A stretch of 64,000 bases of DNA, from the NCBI GenBank assembly GCA_943787175.1, contig CALSLK010000006.1, forward strand, positions 248,001 to 312,000, given 5' to 3'. This stretch comes from an uncultured Alphaproteobacteria bacterium (GTDB lineage Bacteria > Pseudomonadota > Alphaproteobacteria > SP197). Under the pieces are notes generated by a model that searched no databases, was not told the origin of the DNA, and saw only the letters and a program-made list of their open reading frames with translations. The first letter of the stretch is position 1; each line of letters opens with the position of its first letter. Position numbers and translations under genes: made by a program. Shown here piece by piece: positions 7,728 through 18,221 of this stretch.

Positions 7728-8720
7728 TCAGTGCACCGATTCGCGGGTCAGCGGGCAGGTGGAGCAGTGGATGCCGCCGCCGTTGAGCTGGACCTTGTCG
7801 TAGTCGATCTCGATGATTTCGATATTCATCGAAGCCAGCGTCGAAGCGGTCTTGTTGGAAATGCCGCGCGGCATGATGACCCGGCCGGGGCTCACAGCAA
7901 GGCAGTTGATGATCCAGTGGTTGTCCTGATCGGAAACCTCGACCGTGCGGATGCCAAGCTCCTTCAGGCGCTCCAGAAACTGGAAGGGCAGGCCGTCTGG
8001 ATCAACGATCGCAACGTCCTTGTCGATCATGGTGAGGTGACCGTCGATATGGATCGAGTAGCCCGACATGTCGACGCGGATGAGTTCAACACCCTGGGCA
8101 TTGAGCACCTGTTCGATCTGATCGCAGCCGGTGTCGTTGTTGCAGATCGAGCGCCCGATGGCGGCCGTGGTGGAATTGAGCCAGGCAAAGCTGCCGCCCT
8201 CGGCCATGGCGTTGCCGTGGAGCGTGCGCAGGATCGGCATGCCCAGATTGGCAAGCGACCTGGAGACATGGGCTTCTTCGCCGCGCCGGATCGAACGGGC
8301 CAGGCGCGTCACGATGGCGCCGCCCTTGACCGCAAAGGAGGAATCGCGCGTGTAGACCGACTTGATGCCGTCTTCTTCCACGCTGTCGAGGAACACGACG
8401 TCGACGCCTTCTTGTCGCAGGGTCGCGACCAGACCGTCATGCTGCTCGCGGAATTCGTCCCAATCGGGCACCTCGTCGCTCTGGAAGTACCAGCCCTTCT
8501 TCAGGTCGCCATAGGAGCCGATTTCCTCGATGCGCTTGCTGCGGTCGATGATGTTCATTTCTTCGCCGGGACGATGCATCAGGCAGATGCCGATCTGGCC
8601 GACATCGTTGTCGCAGCCCCATTCGCGGCCCCACACGGCCTTCTGCTGCTCGGCGCTCTCGAAAATAGGCTCGGGCTGAGAGCCGAACATCTTGATGGTC
8701 TGGTTGTAGATACTGGTCAT
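7728..8720 (-). CDS. Guanidino-modifying enzyme (amidinotransferase / DDAH / arginine deiminase superfamily)
   Basis: A pentein-fold enzyme of about 330 aa. These enzymes attack guanidinium carbon with a Cys-His-acidic set. Seen: VYTRDSSFA near residue 105 (substrate Asp region), GNAMAEGGSFAWL (conserved acidic/Gly loop), the catalytic His in GYSIHIDGHLTMID, and the catalytic Cys at the end in GGGIHCSTCPL. The ATG at 8720 has GGGAGAAA upstream and starts the family; the in-frame extension to 8795 is ignored. Possible activities are dimethylarginine or arginine hydrolysis or amidino transfer. With the ureohydrolase-fold gene at 1.5 kb and the agmatine-deiminase-type gene at 62.7 kb, it is one of three guanidino-type proteins in the window. 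Confidence 0.85.
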   Translation of the reverse strand: MTSIYNQTIKMFGSQPEPIFESAEQQKAVWGREWGCDNDVGQIGICLMHRPGEEMNIIDRSKRIEEIGSYGDLKKGWYFQSDEVPDWDEFREQHDGLVATLRQEGVDVVFLDSVEEDGIKSVYTRDSSFAVKGGAIVTRLARSIRRGEEAHVSRSLANLGMPILRTLHGNAMAEGGSFAWLNSTTAAIGRSICNNDTGCDQIEQVLNAQGVELIRVDMSGYSIHIDGHLTMIDKDVAIVDPDGLPFQFLERLKELGIRTVEVSDQDNHWIINCLAVSPGRVIMPRGISNKTASTLASMNIEIIEIDYDKVQLNGGGIHCSTCPLTRESVH

Positions 8721-8833
8721 CGATTTCTCCCTGAGTGCACGCGGCAGCGCGGACCCTTTTTCCGACAGGGCGGGGCGATATGCAAGACCGACCACCTTGT
8801 GTCACCTTAACTGCGAGCCTCTGGAGACTCCGC

Positions 8834-10033
8834 CATGGCAACCCTGATCCGACAGTGCGAACCCTGGGGCGAAGGCATCTGCGACGTTCTGGTCAAGGAC
8901 GGGCGCATCGCCGAAAAGGGCATCTGATCTTTCTGCCGCCGGCGACGCTGTCGCCGTGATCGACGGTGCCGGTTGTGTCCTGCTTCCGGGCCTTGTCGAT
9001 GCCCACACCCATCTCGACAAGACGCTGATCGGCACGCCCTGGCACCCGCACAGCGCGGGCGAAAGGCTGATCGATCTGATCACCAACGAGCGGCGCGTGC
9101 TTGCGGAACTGGAGCTTGATCCCGCACTGCAGTCACGCCGCATGGTCCATCACATGCTCGCGCGCGGCACGACAGCGATCCGCAGCCATGTCGATATCGG
9201 CACCGATATCGGTCTGCGTCACTTTCCATGGTGTCGCGGCCACGCGCGAGGCCTGCGCAGACCTGGTGGCGATCCAGATCGTTGCCTTTCCCCAGACCGG
9301 CATGATGATCCTGCCCGGCGTTGCCGACCTCATGGAACAGGCGATCAAGGAGGGTGCCGAGGTGGTGGGCGGACTTGACCCCATCGGCATCGACCGCGAC
9401 CCCAGGGGTCAGCTTGATGCCATCTTTGCCATCGCCGAACGACATGGCTGCGAGATCGATATCCATCTCCATGATCTGGGCGAAATGGGTGCGATCACCA
9501 TCGAGATGATCGCCGAACGCACCGCCGCGCTGGGGCTGAATAGCAAGGTCTCGATCAGCCACGCCTTCTGTCTGGGTGACATCGACGAGGCGCGACTGGA
9601 CGGCCTGATCGCCCTGCTGCTCGATAACGACATCGCCATCGCAACCTGCGGTGCCGGTCACTACCCGATTCCGCCGATCCAGAAACTGCGTGCTGCAGGC
9701 GTGCGCATGTTTGCAGGCTCTGACGGCGTCCGTGATGCCTGGGGACCACTCAACAACGGTGACATGCTAGAGCGCGCCTATCAGCTCGCCTGGCACGGCG
9801 ACACGCGCGACGACCCGGGCATCGAAACCATGCTGGAACTGGCCACCTTTGGTGGTGCACAGGCCATGGGTGCAGCGGACTATGGACTGGAGGTGGGATG
9901 CCGCGCCGATCTGGTGCTGGTCGAAGCCGAAACGCCGGCCGAAGCCGTCTGCTATCACCCGCCCCGACGTTTGGTCATGGCCGGTGGGCGTGTTGTTGTC
10001 GAGAACGGGAGGAGTCTGTTGGACTCAATCTAA
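8834..10033 (+). pseudogene. Amidohydrolase (cytosine deaminase-like), two frameshifts
   Basis: Reading starts at ATG 8834 (MATLIRQCEPWGEG), shifts near 8919 within AAAAGGG, and continues as GASDLSAAGDAVAVIDGAG. It gives the metal motif VDAHTHLDKT near 9000, shifts again near 9232 (LRHF to HGVAAT), and runs on intact to 10033. The downstream part has DIHLHDLGEMG, SISHAFCLGD and the catalytic Asp in FAGSDGVRDAWGP, so all key residues survive. Joined length is about 400 aa, normal for the cytosine deaminase family. Both breaks are single-base changes, so this is either a young pseudogene or sequence error. It is divergent from the guanidino enzyme at 8720. Confidence 0.75.
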
Positions 10034-10036
10034 TGA

Positions 10037-11152
10037 TCACAACGCGCCGTAAATTGCGCGGATCATGCGCTTGTGGCGTTCGACCGCGTCTTCACCCCAA
10101 CCCAGCATGCGGTTCATGACATAGGCCACGCCAAGCCCGGTTTCAGGGTCGGCATAAGCGAATGCGCCGCCCCAGCCGGTGTGGCCAAAAGCGCCTTCGT
10201 TGGGGCCAAGCTGGCTTTCGGGTCCACCCAGCCGGTAACCCGCACCAAACCGGGTCGGCAGACCCATGGAGGCGTCAGGTCCGTTGTAACGCTCGGCCGT
10301 GGCGGCCTTGAGACCGTCGGGAGAAATGAGATCACCGCCGCCCTGAGCCAAAACACCGTAAAGGCGCGCCAACGACAGCGCATCGGACTGACCATTGCCG
10401 CCGGGGATTTGTGCAGCACGCCAGGGACGTTCGTTGGGGGTTGTTGCAACGGCGTCCGGGTTTTCCATGGCGTGGGGATAACCATTGCGCCTGAGCTCAT
10501 CGATCCAGGTGCTGGCATCGTCACTGGCGGTAATCTCGGCAGCGCGGTGATCGTGTTCCAGCGGCAGGCCGATGTGGAAATCGAGTCCCAGAGGGCCTGC
10601 GATCTCCTCGGCAACAAACTGGCCCGGCATGCGGCCATCGGCGCGACGCAGCGCTTCACCAACCAGATGACCATAGGAAAGCGCGTGATAGACGCAGCGG
10701 CTGCCGGGCTCCCACAACGGTTCCATGGCAGCCAGCGCGTCAACATAGGGATGCCATCCATACATACCGTCAAGATCCATCGGCACGGAAAGGCCATTGA
10801 GGCCGGCACGATGGGACATCACGAGATCGAGCGTGATGGCGCCCTTGCCCCCGGCGGCAAACTCCGGCCAGACCTGGGCCAACGGCGCGTCATAGCTGAG
10901 CTGACCGCGCTCCACGGCCATGGCAGCAGCCAACGCCATGACGCCCTTGGTTGTGGACCAGATATTGACCAGCGTATCGCGCGCCCACGGCCTGGTGCGT
11001 GCCCCATCGGCAAAACCACCCCAGAGATCGACCACGATCTCACCGTCCTTCACGACGGCCAGCGCGCAGCCCAGGTCGTAACCGTCGGCCAGATTGGCAG
11101 CCAATGCGTCGCGGCATTGCGTAAAGCGTGGATGTGTCGTGCCCTGAACCAT
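10037..11152 (-). CDS. Serine hydrolase, beta-lactamase / class C esterase (EstB-like) family
   Basis: A protein of about 371 aa with the class C beta-lactamase fold. The nucleophile motif S-x-x-K is seen in NIWSTTKGVMALA (about residue 77), the Tyr motif in YHALSYGHLVGE (about 170), and a C-terminal HTGWGGAF replaces the KTG box. Family members are esterases, D-aminopeptidases or carboxypeptidases rather than true lactamases. There is no signal peptide, so a cytoplasmic hydrolase is likely. The ATG at 11152 is preceded by AGGAAGGG; an in-frame start at 11254 is rejected. It converges on the broken amidohydrolase, with 3 bases between the stops. Confidence 0.85.
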   Translation of the reverse strand: MVQGTTHPRFTQCRDALAANLADGYDLGCALAVVKDGEIVVDLWGGFADGARTRPWARDTLVNIWSTTKGVMALAAAMAVERGQLSYDAPLAQVWPEFAAGGKGAITLDLVMSHRAGLNGLSVPMDLDGMYGWHPYVDALAAMEPLWEPGSRCVYHALSYGHLVGEALRRADGRMPGQFVAEEIAGPLGLDFHIGLPLEHDHRAAEITASDDASTWIDELRRNGYPHAMENPDAVATTPNERPWRAAQIPGGNGQSDALSLARLYGVLAQGGGDLISPDGLKAATAERYNGPDASMGLPTRFGAGYRLGGPESQLGPNEGAFGHTGWGGAFAYADPETGLGVAYVMNRMLGWGEDAVERHKRMIRAIYGAL

Positions 11153-11275
11153 GATGAACCCTTCCTGTGATGGGAAGGACCATAGGGAGCGTGTTCCGTG
11201 CGGGTCAAACGAGAACGTATGAACCCCGGGCCGATCCGATCTAGGATGCGCCATGCAAAGAACCCGGACAACTTC

Positions 11276-13285
11276 ATGACACAGGCTGGCTGGCGTGTCG
11301 GCATCGATGTCGGCGGCACCTTTACCGATATCGTTGCGGTGTCACCAGACGGTCGCGTTGCCAGTGCCAAGGCGACGACGGACACCAATGATGCCCTGGC
11401 GGCGTTGGCCCAATGTCTGTCTGCCATTGGCCTGGAATGGGAAGCGGTCGGTGACCTGGTGCATGGCACCACCCGCATCACCAATGCCATTGTCGAAGGC
11501 CATCTGGCGCGGGTTACGTTGATCGCTACTGAAGGATTTGCCGACGTGCTGGCCATCGGACGCCAGAACCGGCGCGACCTCTACAGCCTTTCTGCTCCGC
11601 CCAAGGCAACACCGCTGGTGCCCGGGGAACGGCGGCTTGAAGTAACCGAGCGGATGGGTCCGGACGGCGCCGTGCAGGTGCCGCTGCTCGAAGCAGAAAT
11701 CGATGCAGCTCTTAAAGCGCGTTGCGAACACGGATGCTGAAGCCATCGCGGTATGCCTTCTGCACGCCTATGCCAACGCGGATCACGAAGGGCAAATGGG
11801 TGCGGCCCTGCGCAAGAGGCACAAGCACGTCGCGCTTTCCCATGAGATCAGCCCGAAACACGAGAATACGAACGCATGACAACAACGGTCTTGTCGGCCG
11901 CAATCACGCCTTCCACTGACCGGTATCTGAGTCAGCTCGCGGGTGGGATTCCAGAGGGCGTCGGCCTGCACATGGTGCAATCGAATGGCGGCATGGCCTC
12001 GCCCGGCGCCATGGCATCAAAGCCCCTGGGGTTGGCCATGTCGGGCCCGGCGGCAGGTGTCACCGCCGTGGCGGCGGTAGCAAGGGATCTTGGTATCCGC
12101 CAGGCATTGGCCTTTGATATGGGCGGAACGACCACCGATGTGAGCCTTGTGCAGGACGGTGCGGTGACCATCACGGCACAGCGCACGATCGGCGAGACGC
12201 CGGTGCGCCGGCCCATGGTGGATGTGCGGTCCGTTGGTGCCGGCGGCGGCTCCATTGCAGCGGTGGCAGGCGGAGGATTGAAGGTGGGGCCGGCCAGTGC
12301 AGGGGCAGAACCGGACCTGCTTGTTACGGGCGTGGCGGGACCAACGCGACGGTGACCGATGCCAATCTGGCGTTGGGTTATCTCAAAAACGGGGCGGAAC
12401 TGGGCGCAGGCAACGTTCGGTTGGACCAGGCTGAGGCAGAACTGGCGGTTGGCACCATCGCGCATGCGCTTGGTGTTGATACCGATGCCGCAGCGCTGGG
12501 CATTCATAGAATCGCCAATGCTGCGATGGCACGTGCGGTGCAGACCGTGACCGTACAGCGCGGTGTTGATGCGCGTGACGCAACCTTGATCGCCTATGGC
12601 GGCGCAGGTCCGATCCATGCCGTACATCTGGCGCGCGAACTCGATCTTGCCCGGGTCGTTGTGCCACGCCTCTCAAGCGTGTTTTCGGCGCTGGGCTGTC
12701 TGGTGGCGCGCCCACTTTACCAGCAGCAAATCAGCGTGATCATGCAGAGCGACGCCTGGGATTCGACCCTGCTCGATCACGTGATCGCCGAACAGCGCGT
12801 CACCCTGTCCGGCGCCCTTCTGGCCTCGGGCCATAAGCAAGAGCATCTGGTGACCGATACCATCGCCCCTGGTGCGGTATGCCGGCCAGAGTTATGCGGT
12901 GGAAGTACCTCTTACCGACACCAGCGACCCCGAGACGCTGGGCCATGCCTTTTTGGCACGACACAAGGGCCTCTACGGCTACACCACCGATGAAGTATGG
13001 GAGATTGAGGCTCTGCGTATCGGTGTTGGGCTCAAGAAGCCACCCGTTGCCCTGATCCCAATGCCCGGCGGAGGCAGGGCCGGGCCCACCAGCGAGGCAC
13101 CCTGCCTTTTTCCTGAAGGCGACTGGGTGATGACGCCACGTTATGATCGCACAGGCCTGGATGAAGGCACCCGCATTTGCGGCCCCGCCATTATCGAAGA
13201 TACGTGGTCGACCGTGGTGCTGCCGCCTGGTGCGACACTGAATGTGAATGCATCAGGCGACCTGTTGATTGAGGTGCGATCATGA
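11276..13285 (+). pseudogene. hyuA: Hydantoinase/oxoprolinase subunit A (HyuA), about four frameshifts
   Basis: The pieces join into one ATP-dependent ring-opening subunit of about 670 aa. The N-terminal ATPase start is VGIDVGGTFTDIV (11294 on) with HGTTRITNAI. A shift near 11735 leads to LLHAYANADHEG. A shift near 11870 leads to MTTTVLSAAITP, QSNGGMASP, ALAFDMGGTTTDVSL and GAGGGSIA. A shift near 12345 leads to TDANLALGYL and AYGGAGPIHAVHLA. A shift near 12885 leads to MRYAGQSYAVEV and the end at 13285. All family motifs are present in order. The stop overlaps hyuB (ATGA). HyuAB act on N-methylhydantoin, oxoproline or similar lactams. It is inactive as written unless the shifts are sequence errors. 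Confidence 0.8.
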
Positions 13286-14892
13286 GCAGCCCCGATCCCT
13301 TCACCATTGAGGTCATCCGCCACGGCCTCACGCAGGCTGCCGAGGAAATGTCTCTGACAGTGATGCGTGCCGCCCGATCACCGCTGCTGCGCGAAGCCGG
13401 AGACCTCTCTTCAGCCATCACGGATGCTGATGGTCTGCTGATCGCACAGGGCCGCGACATTCCCATGCATATGGGCGTCATGAGTTTCACGGTGCAGGAG
13501 TTCCTTAAACATGTGCCTGCAGAAAAACTGGCACCCGGCGATGTGTGGTTCCTGAACCTACCCGAGATTGGCGGCAACCATCTGCCCGATGTGAAGGCCA
13601 TTCAGCCGATCTTCCATGATGGCAAACCGATCGCCTATGCCGTGAGTCTGGCGCACTGGGCCGATATCGGCGGCGCTGTAGCAGGCTCCTATGTGCCACA
13701 TGCCACCGATGCCTGGCAGGAGGGTGTGCGCATGCCACCCTTCCGCCTGTTTCATGCCGGTGGGCCCGATCGCGAAAAGCTCGACATGCTGCTTGCCAAC
13801 ATCCGTGGCCCGGCGGAACGGGAAGGCGACATTCTGGCACAGGCTGCTTCATGCCGTGGCGCGGTCGAGCGTGTCGATGCGATGGTTGCGCGCCACGGGG
13901 CCGACACCCTGCAGGCCGCCATCGAGGCGCTGCACGACCAGTCAGCCCGCCAGATGGCCGAAGCCCTGGCGACGTTGCCTCAGGGCACGTTCAAGGGTGA
14001 GGATTTCCTCGACGACGACGGACATGGCGGCCCACCAGCTGCGGTGCGTGTTACCGTCACGCTTTCCAACGGGCGCGCATGTTTCGACTTTTCCGAAACG
14101 GACGATGCCGTGCCCGGCCCGCTCAACACCACCCGCTTCATTGCCGCTGCCGGCGCCTATTACGCAGCAAAGGCATTGGCAGGGCCAGACATCCAACCCA
14201 ATGGCGGTCTTTACAGACAGCTCGACATCATCACGCGACCCGGGTCCTTGCTTGACCCGCCTACGCATCTGCCGGTGGTGGGTGGAAACCACGAAACCGC
14301 ACAACGCATTGCCGATGCCATCTTTCGGGCGTTTGAAGGCGTGTTGCCCGAACGGCTGACAGCCGGAGGGCCCACCACATCGGGCCTGTTGCTGTTTGCC
14401 GGGCGTGATCACCGCGACCGCTGGACCACGCTCTATGAAGTGCATGGCGGCGGCGAGGGCGGACGTGCAGAGCGCGACGGCATGTCGGTGGTGCGCGTCC
14501 ATATGGCCAATGTGATGAACACACCGGTTGAGGTGATCGAGCAGGACTATCCGCTGGCAGTGGAACGCCACGCGTTGCGCCGCGGCTCCGGGGGCAAGGG
14601 GCGCCATTGTGGCGGTGAAGGCCTGATCCGGACCTATCGCTGCGAAGGCGATAACATTTCGCTGACCACCATGTTCGAGCGGCGCATTATTCCACCCTAT
14701 GGCATTGCGGGCGGTGAGTCCGGCGCACCCTTTCGGGTTACGTTGGAGCGAGCCGGCGGAAGCCGCGAAGAACTGACAGGCAAGACCAATGTTACCCTGC
14801 AGCGCGGCGACCGCGTGACGCTGGAAAGCTGCGGCGGCGGCGGTTGGGGCGATCCCGACAGCGCAAAAACAACGAAGGAAACGACATCATGA
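13282..14892 (+). CDS. hyuB: Hydantoinase/oxoprolinase subunit B (HyuB)
   Basis: An intact 536-aa partner of the upstream HyuA. It begins DPFTIEVIRHGLTQAAEEMS with ARSPLLREAGDLSSAI. The central ALAGPDIQPNGGLYR and GNHETAQRIADAIFRA follow, and it ends in the glycine-rich LESCGGGGWGDP typical of the family. HyuB provides the lyase/hydrolase half of the ATP-dependent opening of hydantoin or oxoproline rings. It is coupled by ATGA both to hyuA and to the following SDR gene, so the three form one operon. Its intact frame next to a broken hyuA is notable. Confidence 0.9.
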   Translation: MSSPDPFTIEVIRHGLTQAAEEMSLTVMRAARSPLLREAGDLSSAITDADGLLIAQGRDIPMHMGVMSFTVQEFLKHVPAEKLAPGDVWFLNLPEIGGNHLPDVKAIQPIFHDGKPIAYAVSLAHWADIGGAVAGSYVPHATDAWQEGVRMPPFRLFHAGGPDREKLDMLLANIRGPAEREGDILAQAASCRGAVERVDAMVARHGADTLQAAIEALHDQSARQMAEALATLPQGTFKGEDFLDDDGHGGPPAAVRVTVTLSNGRACFDFSETDDAVPGPLNTTRFIAAAGAYYAAKALAGPDIQPNGGLYRQLDIITRPGSLLDPPTHLPVVGGNHETAQRIADAIFRAFEGVLPERLTAGGPTTSGLLLFAGRDHRDRWTTLYEVHGGGEGGRAERDGMSVVRVHMANVMNTPVEVIEQDYPLAVERHALRRGSGGKGRHCGGEGLIRTYRCEGDNISLTTMFERRIIPPYGIAGGESGAPFRVTLERAGGSREELTGKTNVTLQRGDRVTLESCGGGGWGDPDSAKTTKETTS

Positions 14893-15671
14893 TTCTGGAA
14901 GGACGCAAGGCGATCGTAACGGGTGCCGCAAAGGGCATGGGTGCGGCGATCACCACGACGCTGGCAAAACAAGGCGCTGATCTCCTGCTGACCGCGCGCG
15001 ATGTCGCAGCGCTGGAACCGGTTGCCGAAGAGGTCCGGGCCATGGGGCGCAGCGCAACGGTTGTGGCCTGTGACGTCACGGATGAAGCCGCGGTGGAAGC
15101 CATGGTTGCGGCAGCCAAGGAAGCCTTTGGTGGACGCATCGACATTCTGGTCAATGTAGCCGGTGCGACCGGGCCGATTGAAACGCCGGTCTGGGAAATT
15201 CCGGCTGACGGGTTTCGCGATGTTCTGGTGACCAACGTCATGGGCACCTTTCTGCCCATGAAACATGTGCTGCCCACCATGATCGCGCAGCACTACGGCA
15301 AGGTCGTCAACATCGGCGGTACATCGGGCCTGCGGGGTTATCGTTACCGCGCCGGTTACAGTTCATCGAAGTGGGGCGTGCGCGGTCTGACGCGGACCGC
15401 GGCAATCGATGCCGGTGAGTTCAACGTCAATGTCAATGTCGTGTGTCCTGGTATCGTCGAGACACCGCGCATGCGAAAGCTGGTGACCGAAAAAGCCCGC
15501 GTGCGGGGCTGGAGCGAAGAAGAGGTCGATCAGGAATATGTCGCGGAAATGGCGCTCAAGCGTGTCACCGTGCCCCAGGACATTGCCGAGGCGGTGCTGT
15601 TCCTGTCGAGCGACCTTTCCCAGAACATCGCTGGCCAGGAGATCACGGTTGATGGTGGCTGGGACGTCTGA
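14889..15671 (+). CDS. SDR-family NAD(P)-dependent oxidoreductase
   Basis: A 260-aa Rossmann enzyme. The cofactor motif TGAAKGMGAAI is near residue 12, NVAG near 90, the catalytic Ser in NIGGTSGL and the Tyr/Lys pair in YSSSKWG. The C-terminus GQEITVDGGWDV is typical of classical FabG-like SDRs. Translation begins inside the hyuB stop (ATGA). Position in the operon suggests oxidation or reduction of a product of the hydantoinase step. The substrate is unknown. Confidence 0.9.
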   Translation: MILEGRKAIVTGAAKGMGAAITTTLAKQGADLLLTARDVAALEPVAEEVRAMGRSATVVACDVTDEAAVEAMVAAAKEAFGGRIDILVNVAGATGPIETPVWEIPADGFRDVLVTNVMGTFLPMKHVLPTMIAQHYGKVVNIGGTSGLRGYRYRAGYSSSKWGVRGLTRTAAIDAGEFNVNVNVVCPGIVETPRMRKLVTEKARVRGWSEEEVDQEYVAEMALKRVTVPQDIAEAVLFLSSDLSQNIAGQEITVDGGWDV

Positions 15672-15698
15672 CACGTCAGGCACCAAACACATTACGAC

Positions 15699-17252
15699 AT
15701 GACCGAAACCACGCCAGACGAGGTTGCCACACCCGCAGCCCAGGCCGATCCGCCCATAGTCGAGCGCGTCACCATGCGCGGGATCGCAACAGTCTTCTGC
15801 GCGACCATGTGCACGGCGATGTTTGCCTTCACATGGAACTCGGTCAGCGTTGCCCTGCCCTATATGAAGGGAACGTTTTCGGCCACAACCGACCAGATTG
15901 CCTGGGTCATCATCGCCTATGTGATCGGCGCTTCCATGGTGACCGGCTGCGTCGGCTGGCTCTCGGCCCGGTTCGGGCGCAAGCAGCTTTTCCTGTTCTC
16001 GATTGTCGGCTTCATCATCACCCTGGTCGGCTGCGGTATGGCGACAAGTCTGTGGGAAGAGGTCTTCTGGCGTTTCGCCCAGGGCGTGGTTGCCGCACCG
16101 ATGGTTCCGATCGGCCAGTCGATTGCGGTCTCGGCCTTTCCCCGCGAACGCCACGGACAGGCGATCAGTCTGTGGGCCCTGGGCTTCGTTTCAGCCAATG
16201 TCATCGCACCGGTGCTTGGCGGCATCCTGATCGACGACTGGGGCTGGCAGTGGATCTTCTTCTTCTCGATCCCGGCGGGTGTGATCGGCCTGATCATGTC
16301 GTGGTTCCTGGTGCCCTGGACGCCGCCGGAGAAAAAACCGATGGAGTGGCTCGGTTTCCTCAGCCTGGTGATCGGTGTCGGCGCCTTGCAGTTGATGTTG
16401 GCCCGTGGCGAACGGCTGGACTGGTTCAGCTCGGGCGAAATCATCGTGGAGACGGTGATCGCCCTGGGCGCGCTTTACATCTTTATCGTTCACACCATCA
16501 CCGGCAAAAACACGTTCATCGATGGCAGCCTGTTCCGCAATCGCAACTTCGCGATGGGCCAGACTTTCATCTTTTTCATCGGTGCGGTGATGTTCCTGCC
16601 GCTGATTCTGCTGCCACTCCTGTTACAGCAAATTGGCGGTTACCCCGCCCTGGAGACCGGTTACCTGATGCTGCCGCGCGGGCTTGGCTCCATCTGCGGG
16701 CTGACCCTGATGGCCTTTCTGCGCGACCGTATCGACCCCAGGCCCCTGCTGTTCCTGGGCATCCTGGGCATCGCCTGGCCCGCCTGGGACATGGGGCACT
16801 GGACCACGGAGGTGCGACCCTGGGATGTCTCCTACACGACCTTCATTCAGGGCGTTGCGGCAGGTTTCATCTGGGCTCCGCTCAATACCCTCACCCTGTC
16901 GCGCTTGAACCAACGGGTGCAGGATCAGGGATTCGCGCTGTTCTATCTCATCTTCGATGTCGGAAGCGCGATCGGCATCGCTGCGGTGATCGGGCTGCAG
17001 ACGCGTTACAGTCAGATCAACCATTCCGAACTCAACGAGTTCGTCAGCCCGTTCAACGAATTGCTGCGTTACCCACAATTTTCCAACGCCTGGGATACCG
17101 GCAGTATCGCGGGGCTGGCGGCCCTGCAGGGAGAGATCGGCCGTCAGGCCTCGATGATCGGCTTTAACAATGCCTTCATGACCATTGCCGTGGTGATGGT
17201 CGTCTTACTGCCCTTTGTCTTCTTCTTCCGAAATCCGAAGTATTACGACTAG
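15699..17252 (+). CDS. DHA2-family (EmrB/QacA-like) MFS drug/proton antiporter
   Basis: A 517-aa inner-membrane carrier with about 14 predicted membrane segments. After a short cytoplasmic tail it has the DHA2 motif in TWNSVSVALPYMKGTF, the motif A loop GWLSARFGRKQLFLF and motif C-like APVLGGILIDDWGWQWIFF. It sits 27 bases after the SDR gene and probably belongs to the same operon. A second DHA2 carrier lies at 52.4 kb with closely similar segments (DQIAWV, FGRK, FVQG). No membrane-fusion partner is adjacent here, so export across the inner membrane alone is inferred. Confidence 0.9.
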   Translation: MTETTPDEVATPAAQADPPIVERVTMRGIATVFCATMCTAMFAFTWNSVSVALPYMKGTFSATTDQIAWVIIAYVIGASMVTGCVGWLSARFGRKQLFLFSIVGFIITLVGCGMATSLWEEVFWRFAQGVVAAPMVPIGQSIAVSAFPRERHGQAISLWALGFVSANVIAPVLGGILIDDWGWQWIFFFSIPAGVIGLIMSWFLVPWTPPEKKPMEWLGFLSLVIGVGALQLMLARGERLDWFSSGEIIVETVIALGALYIFIVHTITGKNTFIDGSLFRNRNFAMGQTFIFFIGAVMFLPLILLPLLLQQIGGYPALETGYLMLPRGLGSICGLTLMAFLRDRIDPRPLLFLGILGIAWPAWDMGHWTTEVRPWDVSYTTFIQGVAAGFIWAPLNTLTLSRLNQRVQDQGFALFYLIFDVGSAIGIAAVIGLQTRYSQINHSELNEFVSPFNELLRYPQFSNAWDTGSIAGLAALQGEIGRQASMIGFNNAFMTIAVVMVVLLPFVFFFRNPKYYD

Positions 17253-17359
17253 AAGGTGCCCTGACCGGCGCAAATCAATGGCGTCGCACTGGCACACAGA
17301 CCGCTAGCTGTGCCACGATCAGGGCCAACACATAAGTTTCCGAAAAAGGGGACGGACAC

Positions 17360-18221
17360 ATGAAGTATGAAGCACCCGATACGGTAGAGGCAGCAGTGGG
17401 CCTTCTGTCGTCAGCACAAGGCACGGCGCGCGTTCTGGCCGGAGGCACGGACCTGCTGGTGCAGTTGCGCGCCGGCATGGTCGAGCCTGACCTGGTGGTC
17501 GACATCAAGCGCATTGCCGGCATGGATGCGATCAGCCAAGAGAGTGGCGGGTTCCGGATCGGCGCTGCTGTTTCGGGCGCGCAACTGGGTGAACATGCCG
17601 GTGTGAAAGCCGCATGGCCCGGAGTTGTTGAAGGGGTCGAGCTGATCGGTTCGACCCAGGTCCAGGGCCGCGCGACCATGATCGGCAACCTGTGCAACGG
17701 CTCACCTGCCGCAGACAGCGTTCCAGCCATGATTGCCGCAGGCGCAACCGTGCATGTTGTTGGCCCTGACGGCAGCCGCGATGTCGCGGTGGGTGACATC
17801 GTGACCGGGCCCGGCAAGCTTTCGCTTTCCAGGGGCGAGCTGATCGCTTCGGTTTTTCTGCCCGCCCCGGCGCCACGTTCGGGCGATGCCTATCTGCGCT
17901 TTATTCCGCGCACGGAAATGGACATCGCCGTGGTTGGCGCAGGCGTTGCGCTGACCCTGGACGAGAGCGGCACGATCACAACCGCGCGTGTGTCGCTGGG
18001 GGCCGTGGCTCCGACTGCGCTGCTGGTGGATGCCTGCGCCCAGGCGATTATCGGTACGACGCTGGATGATGCCGCACAGGAAAATCTGGCCGCGGCGGCA
18101 TGGCGCCTGCAGCCCCATCGACGACAAGCGCGGCACGGTCAAGTACCGCATCAAGGTCGCGGGCGTTCTGGCGCGCCGCGCAGCCGTGATCGCCAAAGCC
18201 CGCGCAGGAGAAACATCATGA
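17360..18221 (+). CDS. Molybdenum hydroxylase FAD subunit (CoxM/XdhB-like), one frameshift near the end
   Basis: The medium subunit of xanthine oxidase-family enzymes, about 287 aa when joined. FAD-binding motifs are visible as VLAGGTDLLVQLRAG (about residue 27) and TMIGNLCNGSPAADS (about 108). The frame shifts near 18105, where AAAAW continues as RACSPIDDKRGTVKYRIKVAG to the stop at 18221. That stop overlaps the next gene's ATG (ATGA). It passes electrons between the iron-sulfur and molybdenum subunits and FAD. The start has GGGGACGG upstream. The shift is probably one base and could be a sequencing error, since the family's C-terminal domain is otherwise complete. Confidence 0.8.
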
